NCBI GenBank assembly: GCA_019695435.1
Contig: JACTVF010000016.1
Location: forward strand, 1-16,218
Length of the DNA stretch: 16,218 nt
Source of the DNA: Methanoregulaceae archaeon
GTDB taxonomy: Archaea > Halobacteriota > Methanomicrobia > Methanomicrobiales > Methanospirillaceae
Reading direction: 5' to 3'
Part shown: one piece after another, positions 6,287-12,215 of the stretch
Numbering within the stretch: position 1 is the first letter of the stretch
How the letters are laid out: each line of letters starts with the position of its first letter
Program-made: the position numbers and the translations under genes
Notes under the pieces: generated by a model
Told to the model about the DNA's origin: nothing
Databases searched by the model: none
What the model saw: the letters and a program-made list of their open reading frames with translations, nothing else

Positions 6287-6310
6287 CGCGCGCGGTTAAA
6301 ACCGCGCACG
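6287..6310. repeat. Hairpin with TTAAAA centre
   Basis: GCGCGGTT (6290-6297), AA, AACCGCGC (6300-6307), with two more pairs beyond one mismatch. It starts 4 bp after the previous hairpin, so the two could form a double stem-loop. Confidence 0.8.
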
Positions 6311-6443
6311 TCCTCATACGCAGCAGTGCGCCCCGTGCGGCTCTCTCCATTTTGTCGCACACCCGTCAACCCTCTCCGCGCGCCGTCCGCACCACCGCCA
6401 CCGACCTGGAAGGCGCGCTCCGACCGCTCACGCGGCTCGCCCA

Positions 6444-6506
6444 TGAAAATCGAAAACGCCACGCGCAAAAACGCGGCTAAAGCCGCCGCGCGTGGCTCGA
6501 TTTTCA
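6444..6506. repeat. 63-nt three-part hairpin with one-sided A-rich bulges
   Basis: TGAAAATCGA (6444-6453) pairs with TCGATTTTCA (6497-6506). GCCACGCGC (6458-6466) pairs with GCGCGTGGC (6488-6496). GCGGCT (6473-6478) pairs with AGCCGC (6481-6486) around a TAAA-type loop. That is 25 base pairs. The bulges AAAC and AAAAAC lie on the left arm, against none and a single C on the right. It ends 67 bp upstream of the next gene and could be a structured leader, a terminator-like barrier or a recognition site. Confidence 0.85.
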
Positions 6507-6517
6507 CCGGCTCGGGG

Positions 6518-6546
6518 TTGACAGGCGTGCGCGTCAAGATCATGAG
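6518..6546 (+). promoter_or_regulatory. Candidate promoter of the membrane-protein gene
   Basis: A perfect -35 TTGACA lies at 6518-6523. The -10 region at the usual distance (around 6540-6546) is poor, so the call rests mostly on the -35 box and on its position 50 bp upstream of the gene. Confidence 0.35.
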
Positions 6547-6573
6547 CCGCACGTCGGCTGAGGAGGGTACACC

Positions 6574-7017
6574 ATGAACCAACTGCACGGACATCGACGC
6601 CAACAATGCATCGCGCGAATCATCGCCAAACTCGAAAGCAGCAGCTACGTGAACTTCTACGTTCGCAAGCTCGTCACACAACGCCAGCATCGCCACCAAC
6701 TGTACCGCGCCGCCGCCGTCATCGCGCTAGCAGCCATCGCCATCGGCATCGCGTCAACACCATCCGCGCAGCAACTAGCCAAGACACCGCATCCGGCACC
6801 CGTCAAGCAAGTGAGCGACCGCGACTCCGGACGCATTCAGAAATTGCCGGCAGCGTACAGCGACGACATCATCACCATCAGCTTTCACAACTGCCGCGAG
6901 AACGACAAACACCACTGGTCATGCCAGCGCGTCGATGGACCCGACACAGACCACTACGTCTACATCCCCGGCTTGCAACCATCCACCACACGCCCAGGCA
7001 TCGGCTCCACCAAATGA
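6574..7017 (+). CDS. Single-pass inner-membrane protein with periplasmic tail, unknown
   Basis: This 147-residue protein has a strong GAGGAGGG ribosome binding site (6559-6566). Residues 1-44 are basic (His/Arg/Gln-rich) and should stay in the cytoplasm. A single membrane segment runs at about 46-62 (AAAVIALAAIAIGIAS). The remaining 85 residues should be periplasmic, with a Cys107/Cys117 pair that could form a disulfide. The topology would suit an inner-membrane spanin-like subunit, a signal-anchor regulator or a holin partner, and the element needs such a protein for its signal-less endolysin. I cannot assign a family. It stands alone between the repeat island and a terminator, so it is probably a single-gene transcript. 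Confidence 0.8.
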   Translation: MNQLHGHRRQQCIARIIAKLESSSYVNFYVRKLVTQRQHRHQLYRAAAVIALAAIAIGIASTPSAQQLAKTPHPAPVKQVSDRDSGRIQKLPAAYSDDIITISFHNCRENDKHHWSCQRVDGPDTDHYVYIPGLQPSTTRPGIGSTK

Positions 7018-7042
7018 AAGGGGGGAAAGATCCCCCTTTTTT
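7017..7042 (+). terminator. Intrinsic terminator
   Basis: An 8-bp stem, AAAGGGGG (7017-7024) with CCCCCTTT (7032-7039), closed by a 7-base loop, runs into a six-T tract (7037-7042). It begins at the last base of the stop codon of the membrane-protein gene and should end that transcript. Confidence 0.85.
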
Positions 7043-7056
7043 CCGCACCACAACAC

Positions 7057-7149
7057 GCGTTTCGGCCATTCCCGATAGGACCCCGCTCCGGAAAAAAAGG
7101 GGAGGTTGGGGTTTTTTCCTGTCGCGCCCATCGGGAACGGCCGAAACGC
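7057..7149. repeat. 93-bp imperfect inverted repeat
   Basis: The arms 7057-7076 and 7130-7149 match at 19 of 20 positions (GCGTTTCGGCC, one mismatch, then TTCCCGAT; the reverse complement on the right). Inside, GGAAAAAA (7090-7097) pairs with TTTTTTCC (7112-7119). The arms carry no coding sequence. It could be a miniature inverted-repeat element, a cruciform or origin-type site, or a second bidirectional transcription barrier behind the terminator at 7017-7042. Confidence 0.85.
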
Positions 7150-7638
7150 TGCACCCTCACCAGCACCAGCAGCCACGGCGCACGTAACACCGCGTAACAC
7201 GAAAAGCATGGGGCCCTGATCGGGCTCGGCATGATCCACCCTGCGTGCGGGCGGCGCGGCCACTGATCGGCACGCCGAACAATTCGCGCGGACACTTAAA
7301 ACGGAAGGGCAAGGGGCCGATGAAGACCAGGCCCACCACACCCCGCCGCGCGGATCCCCACCCCCGGCGCACACCGCCACCGACGCGCGGCCTGCTAAGA
7401 CATCGCACGCGCGGGCCGATGTGCAGCAGCGCAGCCGCACAGCAGGGGCCAGAGCACCCACGATGTTTACCCGATGTATTCCCGATGTTGTTTACCTAGC
7501 TGAGAGCGCCCTAAACGCGCATCGGGTCTAGAATCAAAGCAGCCTCCACTCGCCGGACCCGGACGGGTCAGGGCTCCGCAAGTGGGCCGCGCTACCACCC
7601 CCGGCCCACTCGTGCGCAGGCCAGGAGCAACCCACACC
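7150..7638. other. Non-coding region before the structural operon
   Basis: This stretch of 489 bp has no supported gene. A 59-codon frame from 7320 has only a marginal ribosome binding site, is Arg/Pro-rich and runs into the control sites, so I leave it out. The region carries several CCCGAT/ATCGGG motifs (for example 7219-7224) and the promoter-proximal repeats described separately. It probably holds the promoter and a long leader for the operon that starts at 7639. Confidence 0.6.
7461..7534 (+). promoter_or_regulatory. Operator-like 11-bp iterons and -10 box of the structural operon
   Basis: CGATGT occurs at 7461, 7472 and 7483, exactly 11 bp apart, mostly as CCCGATGT. An inverted copy, CATCGGGT, lies at 7520-7527, touching TAGAAT (7529-7534), a 5-of-6 match to the sigma-70 -10 box. 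No good -35 box sits 16-18 bp upstream of it, as is usual for promoters that need an activator. Repeats one helical turn apart ahead of a promoter suggest cooperative binding by a regulator. Confidence 0.5.
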
Positions 7639-8646
7639 ATGAAATACATCGGCCTTTTGTCTTCCGCAGCCAGCGGCAAGCTGGGCGGCATCGTCGCCTC
7701 GCATAACCGCGGCGGCACCTACTTCCGGCATCACGCGATCCCGGTTCAACCCCGCACGCCGGCACAGACCGCAGTGCGCAACCAGCTGCAGGGCCTCTCC
7801 AGCGCGTTCAAGGCACTCAGCCCCGCTCAAGTCTCTGGCTGGAACGCGCTCGCCCTCACGGTGACGCTGAAATCGAAACTCGGCACCACCTACAACCCCA
7901 CCGGCCAGCAACTCTTCGTGTCGTGCAACAAGCACCTTGCCGCCATCGCCATCACGACGATTCTGACCAACGCACCCACCATTCCCTCGATCCCCGGCTT
8001 CACCAGCTTCACGGTGGCCAACTCCAGCGCCTACGGCTACGTGTCCGCCATCACGGCCACCTACGCGCCCGCGCTGAGCGCCAGCTTCGGCATCGAGCTC
8101 CGCGCATCGTCCGCGCTGTCGGCAGGCCGCACATTCGTCAGCAAGTCGCAGTTCCGCACGCTCGCCGGATACAACCCGGCCACCGGCCTCACCACCGACC
8201 TGCTCACGCCGTTCGTGGCACGCTTCGGCGTGCTGCCCGCTGCGGGAACCATCGCCTACGAAATCCGCTACATCGATCCGGCCAGCGGCTTCGCAGGCGC
8301 ACCCGTCCGCGCAACCACCACATGGCAACTGACGCCCCAAGGCTCGCTCTTCGCGCTGTCCGCCGCCACCATCGCAGGCACGCTCAGCACCGGCACACCG
8401 GCCACCGAGGCCATCACCTGGACCTACACGCCCGCTGGCTCTTTTTCGGGCGCTGTCTACTGGTCCATCACCGGCCTGCCCACCGGAGTCACGGCCAGCA
8501 TCAGCGTGAACCCCGACTCAGCCAAACCGACGATCACACTGATCGCCAGCGCCGCCGCCGTGCACGGCAGCTACACCGTGCAACTGGTCGGCACGTATGG
8601 CAGCTTCCAGACCAGCACGCCGGTCAGCATCGTAGTCGGTCCTTAA
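7639..8646 (+). CDS. Surface/virion-type protein, paralogue 1, with C-terminal Ig-like domain
   Basis: This 335-residue protein has no signal peptide. Residues 1-75 form a module also found at the start of two other proteins here: SGKLGGIV (12-19), RGG (24-26), Arg30, a TPAQTxxRN stretch (40-48) and a Trp near residue 69. Residues of about 125-230 form a second domain shared with the next protein (AGTIAYEIRYIDPASGFAGAP region). Residues 232-335 look like an Ig-like beta sandwich (TGLPTGVTASISVNP... HGSYTVQLVGT). I know this N-terminal pattern only as uncharacterised, phage-associated proteins, so a virion attachment module is inference. The ATG at 7639 follows AGGAG (7623-7627). It is the first gene of the operon, and the next gene starts 4 bp after its stop. 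Confidence 0.8.
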   Translation: MKYIGLLSSAASGKLGGIVASHNRGGTYFRHHAIPVQPRTPAQTAVRNQLQGLSSAFKALSPAQVSGWNALALTVTLKSKLGTTYNPTGQQLFVSCNKHLAAIAITTILTNAPTIPSIPGFTSFTVANSSAYGYVSAITATYAPALSASFGIELRASSALSAGRTFVSKSQFRTLAGYNPATGLTTDLLTPFVARFGVLPAAGTIAYEIRYIDPASGFAGAPVRATTTWQLTPQGSLFALSAATIAGTLSTGTPATEAITWTYTPAGSFSGAVYWSITGLPTGVTASISVNPDSAKPTITLIASAAAVHGSYTVQLVGTYGSFQTSTPVSIVVGP

Positions 8647-8650
8647 GACG

Positions 8651-9469
8651 ATGCAATACCTCAGCCTGATCGCCTCATCCGCCAGCGGCAAGGCGGGCGG
8701 GGTGGTCGCAACACGAGGGCGCGCAGGAATGCAACTGCGCGCCCTCACTATATGCCGCCAGCGGCTCACGGCCAGCGCAAGCGAGGCGCGGGCCATCACG
8801 GGCGGACTGCCCGCGCTCTGGCGCGCCCTCACCCCCGCAGAACAGCAAACGTGGAGCCAGCTCGCATCGACACTGCCGACGCGCAACGCCCTGGGCCAGA
8901 GCGTCACGCTCTCCGGCTACGCGCTATTCATCGCGTGCAGCCGCCGACTCATCACCATCGGCATCACCGACCCGCTCACGTCCGCGCCCACGCCCAACAG
9001 CATCCCGGCTATCGCGGGCTTCGCAGCCACGGCCGTCTACACCGGCACCGCGCCAAACCTCACGCTGAGCGATTTTCAACTGAGCACCTACGACCCTTTG
9101 CCCAACCAGTTCACCGCCGTGCTACGCGCCAGCGCCGCCCTCAGCAACACCCAGGCCAACGTCCGCGCCTCAAACCTCCGCGTAATCGAAGCGGGCGTGC
9201 GATGGCCGACGCAACCACACAGCGCGCTCGCGCCGTGGCTCGCAACCTACGGAACGGCGCCAACGGCCGGCACCGTCACTTTCGCGCTGTCCCTCGTCGA
9301 TCCGGCGACCGGCCTGGTCGGAGCGGAAATCCGCGCGGCAGCGCCATTCGACCAGAGCGCCGCCACGCCGCCGCCCATGAGCACGCTCACCGTGAGCATC
9401 GACGGCAGCGTTATCGCAGTCATCCCAGGCGGCATCGTCGAAATTGACGGCACGCCCATCGCAAACTGA
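8651..9469 (+). CDS. Surface/virion-type protein, paralogue 2
   Basis: This 272-residue protein lines up with the preceding one without gaps over its first 30 residues: SGK at 12-14, GG at 16-17, VVA at 18-20, Arg24, Gly26 and Arg30. Further along, both carry LxxA followed by PTxxSIP near residues 110-120 and the motif AGTxxxxxxxxDPAxGxxGA near 206-230. It lacks the C-terminal Ig-like domain and ends instead with a short beta-hairpin-like VSIDGSVIAVIPGGIVEIDG. There is no signal peptide. The ribosome binding site is weak, and the 4-bp gap implies translation coupled to the upstream gene. It probably arose by tandem duplication and is likely to work in the same structure as its neighbour. Confidence 0.8.
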   Translation: MQYLSLIASSASGKAGGVVATRGRAGMQLRALTICRQRLTASASEARAITGGLPALWRALTPAEQQTWSQLASTLPTRNALGQSVTLSGYALFIACSRRLITIGITDPLTSAPTPNSIPAIAGFAATAVYTGTAPNLTLSDFQLSTYDPLPNQFTAVLRASAALSNTQANVRASNLRVIEAGVRWPTQPHSALAPWLATYGTAPTAGTVTFALSLVDPATGLVGAEIRAAAPFDQSAATPPPMSTLTVSIDGSVIAVIPGGIVEIDGTPIAN

Positions 9470-9482
9470 GAAAGGACCAGCC

Positions 9483-12206
9483 ATGAAAAAAACACTCGAG
9501 CTCGCATTGCTATTCCTGCTGATGGCCGCAGCGATCCGCGCGCAGGTACCCGGCAACCAGGTGAATTGGAACCAAACCACGCCCGCCCCGCCCACCGGCA
9601 CCTACAACGCCCAGCCGCAGGGCGACTCCACCCGGCCCATCGTGAACGCCAGCATGGTCGTTACCTACCCCACGCGCGTCGCCGCGTGCAGCCTCGGCGG
9701 CGACCTCGGCACCGCCATCCTGAATGTGGAAGTGTCTCTCCCCGCAGACCAGGGCGGCATCGTCGACGCCCGCGCCTGCACGCAAAATTCATCGTGGGCC
9801 AGCCCCATCCCCGTCGAACCCGCAGGCGTTACCATCCTGCTGCCTTGCGTGACGGTCAACATGAGCGGCTATCTCTACGTGCCAGCGGGCACCAACAACG
9901 TGCGCATCCTCGGATGCACCAACTCAGGCGCGACCGGCGTGAGCGGGCCAGGAGGCGGCACCGTGTTCGAGTACACCGGCACCGGCGCACCCATCCGCGT
10001 CGGCGACTCCACCTACCTCTCCAACACCAACGCCGTCGAAATCGGCGACCTGTCCATCTACAACGCCAGCGCAGGCAGCACCGCCAAAGCCATTGAAATT
10101 TGGGACACCCAGGACCTCTCCCTGCACGATCTCGTCATCAACGGCAGCAGCAGCCTCTCGCAAATCGGGCTATACCTCGATGGCAGCGGCAACTACACAG
10201 GCGGTGAGTTCCGCAACATCAAAATCGAAGGCGAGGGCCAAGCCATCTGGATGAGCGGCAACTTCTACGACTCGGAAACCAACGCCACCGCCAACGCCAG
10301 CACGTTCACACGCCTGCACATCGTGTGCCCGACCAGCGCGGGATCTCCCATCAGCGGAACTTACGGTATCGACCTGCTCGGCGGCGACGGCAACGTCTTC
10401 GTGGGCGGCGACGTGGAAGCGTGCGACACTCTCCTCTATCTCGGCGCATCCGCCAGGGACAACAGCTTTTTCAGCGTGCGCAACGAAAACACCAACACGC
10501 AAATCAGCGCGGCCAGCGGCAGCCAGTACAACCTATGGGAGCAAAGCGGCACTCTGGGAACGGGAAAAGTCATCGACGCCGGCACGCACAACAGCTTCAT
10601 CGACACGTTTCACCGCTCATCCAACAACCTGAATGGCGACCTGTGGCGATCGCAGGCCGACACCACCGTCACCAACCACGTCTACACCGGCATCGGGCTG
10701 GGCAACGTGCGCGGCAGGCAAGACGAATGGCAAACCGACGTGCCAGGAACCCCCGGCAGCTATCAGTTCATGTGGACGTGGGGACCAGGAGACGGAACCA
10801 CCGGCGGGCAGACGTGGCTCCTCAATGACGATCTCAACAGCGTGCAGCGCCTCGGCTTCGACGAGCACACCACCGCGGGCGGCAACAACCAGACGCGCAT
10901 CAACTCATCCGGCTCAGGCGGCGTATTCGTCAACACCAGCGCCAACAGCGGAACCGGAGGCTTCACCATCGGCAGCGGCGGCGGGAGCCCCACCACCATC
11001 GCCCACTACGACAGCAGCGGCAACAGCTACCAGCTCGGAAACCAAAGCTTTTACGCCAGCGCCACCGAGGCATGGTACTTCGAGTGCGCCAGCACCGGCG
11101 CGTGCAACATCGAAAGCATGTATCCGAACGCCAGCGAAAAACACATCGCGCTCTACAACGGAGGCGGCACCGACTTCGAGAGCGAAGCCAGCGCGGGAGT
11201 CAGCGTCAACAACAGCAGCAGCGGAAGCACCGGCCATTTCACGGTGTACGGCGGAGGCGCGAGCTACTACAACACCAAGCTGTTTCAGGTCCAGAACAAC
11301 GGCAACGGCACCGCCAACTATCTCTTTCCGTCGCTCTCAGCTACGAGCGCCCCCGCCTGCATCGACGTGGACACGTCCGGCTACTTCCACGTGCTCACCT
11401 ACGACTGCGGGAGCAGCACCGGCACCGGCACCGTCAACAGCGCGAGCGCATACGCAGCACCCTACTATCCGGCCACCGGCAACACCGTGAGCGGCGCCAC
11501 GCCGTTCACCGGCCTCGAATACTGGCCAGGAAGCGGCGCGCCGGCCGCAGCGACCGCCGCCCAGGTCGTCGCAGTCATCGCCAGCACGCCCGTCGCAGAT
11601 GCAACCTATGCGACCACAGCAGGCGGCGCGCCACCCACCGGCAGCACAGGCGGCGACCTCTCCGGCAGCTACCCAAGCCCCACCGTCGCAAAGATCGAGG
11701 GCGGCACCATCCCCATCAACACGAACCACGCGGGGTACAACAGCAGCGGCCAGCCCGTCGCCTCACCCAACACGCTCGGATGCATCGACGGATACGACCA
11801 CCTGCCCTGCGTTGTCTATCAGCAGCCCAACCAGAGCATCTCTGCCAGCCAGGGGAGCTACACAACCGTGTGGCCAGCAAGCGGAAACGCACCAGCGGGA
11901 ATCTATCGCGTCACCGGCTACACCTACGGCACCCAGGCAGGAACTTGCAGCGCGGGCTCCGCCACCGCTGAAACGTTCGTCAAGGCCACACAGAGCGGCG
12001 GCACCACCAACGGCTGGGCCGTCGCCAGCGCGCAACTCGCGAGCAGCATCAGCAGCGGCAGCGTCACCGCGTCGCCAGTCTTCAACGTCGCCGCGTCGAG
12101 CACCGCATTCAGCGTCGAAAGCACACTGAGCGCCTGCTCATCCTCCGGCACCTTCTCCGGCACCGCAATTTGGAGCTTCGCCATCACCATCGAGCGCCTA
12201 CAGTAA
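9483..12206 (+). CDS. Secreted beta-helix fibre-like protein
   Basis: This 907-residue protein opens with a textbook Sec signal peptide: KK, then LELALLFLLMAAAI, with likely cleavage after Ala20 (AIRA|QVP). Residues of about 110-300 show short repeating strands rich in Asn, Gly and Ile (NVRILGC, VEIGDLSIYN, LSLHDLVING, FRNIKIEG), as in right-handed parallel beta helices of tailspikes and pectate lyases. The middle is Gly/Ser/Asn-rich. GGDLSGSYPSPTVAKIEGG at 723-741 is a motif familiar from phage tail fibres and large surface proteins. The last 120 residues look like a beta-sandwich tip with cysteines. A signal peptide is unusual for a tailed-phage fibre and points to assembly or display outside the cytoplasm, or to a host-derived secreted protein. 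The ATG at 9483 follows AAAGGA, 13 bp after the previous stop. Confidence 0.82.
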   Translation: MKKTLELALLFLLMAAAIRAQVPGNQVNWNQTTPAPPTGTYNAQPQGDSTRPIVNASMVVTYPTRVAACSLGGDLGTAILNVEVSLPADQGGIVDARACTQNSSWASPIPVEPAGVTILLPCVTVNMSGYLYVPAGTNNVRILGCTNSGATGVSGPGGGTVFEYTGTGAPIRVGDSTYLSNTNAVEIGDLSIYNASAGSTAKAIEIWDTQDLSLHDLVINGSSSLSQIGLYLDGSGNYTGGEFRNIKIEGEGQAIWMSGNFYDSETNATANASTFTRLHIVCPTSAGSPISGTYGIDLLGGDGNVFVGGDVEACDTLLYLGASARDNSFFSVRNENTNTQISAASGSQYNLWEQSGTLGTGKVIDAGTHNSFIDTFHRSSNNLNGDLWRSQADTTVTNHVYTGIGLGNVRGRQDEWQTDVPGTPGSYQFMWTWGPGDGTTGGQTWLLNDDLNSVQRLGFDEHTTAGGNNQTRINSSGSGGVFVNTSANSGTGGFTIGSGGGSPTTIAHYDSSGNSYQLGNQSFYASATEAWYFECASTGACNIESMYPNASEKHIALYNGGGTDFESEASAGVSVNNSSSGSTGHFTVYGGGASYYNTKLFQVQNNGNGTANYLFPSLSATSAPACIDVDTSGYFHVLTYDCGSSTGTGTVNSASAYAAPYYPATGNTVSGATPFTGLEYWPGSGAPAAATAAQVVAVIASTPVADATYATTAGGAPPTGSTGGDLSGSYPSPTVAKIEGGTIPINTNHAGYNSSGQPVASPNTLGCIDGYDHLPCVVYQQPNQSISASQGSYTTVWPASGNAPAGIYRVTGYTYGTQAGTCSAGSATAETFVKATQSGGTTNGWAVASAQLASSISSGSVTASPVFNVAASSTAFSVESTLSACSSSGTFSGTAIWSFAITIERLQ

Positions 12207-12215
12207 AAAACAGCC

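Larger units (their letters stand above)
5354..6573. other. 1.2-kb repeat and hairpin island without a convincing gene
   Basis: No open frame here has a ribosome binding site; the long ones are Arg/Ala/Pro-rich and occur in several registers at once, as expected of GC-rich repeats. The content in order is a T8 run (5369-5376), a 22-bp tandem pair (5492-5535), a 66-bp tandem pair (5594-5725), three 33-bp tandem units (5728-5822), and hairpins at 5890-5923, 6103-6119, 6261-6282, 6287-6310 and 6444-6506. There are also a G9 run (5982-5990) and C9/C7 runs (6074-6082, 6087-6093). The stretch differs from the coding blocks in texture. It may be a replication or packaging site, a structured non-coding RNA, or host repeat DNA captured by the element. 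Confidence 0.7.

Noticed and set aside
6250..6699. 149-codon minus-strand frame across the hairpin island and the start of the membrane-protein gene
   Set aside because: It overlaps hairpins and the well-supported + strand gene, with no start signal or recognisable domain.
7320..7499. 59-codon frame in the leader of the structural operon
   Set aside because: The ribosome binding site is marginal, the peptide is Arg/Pro-rich, and the frame runs across the iteron-like control sites.
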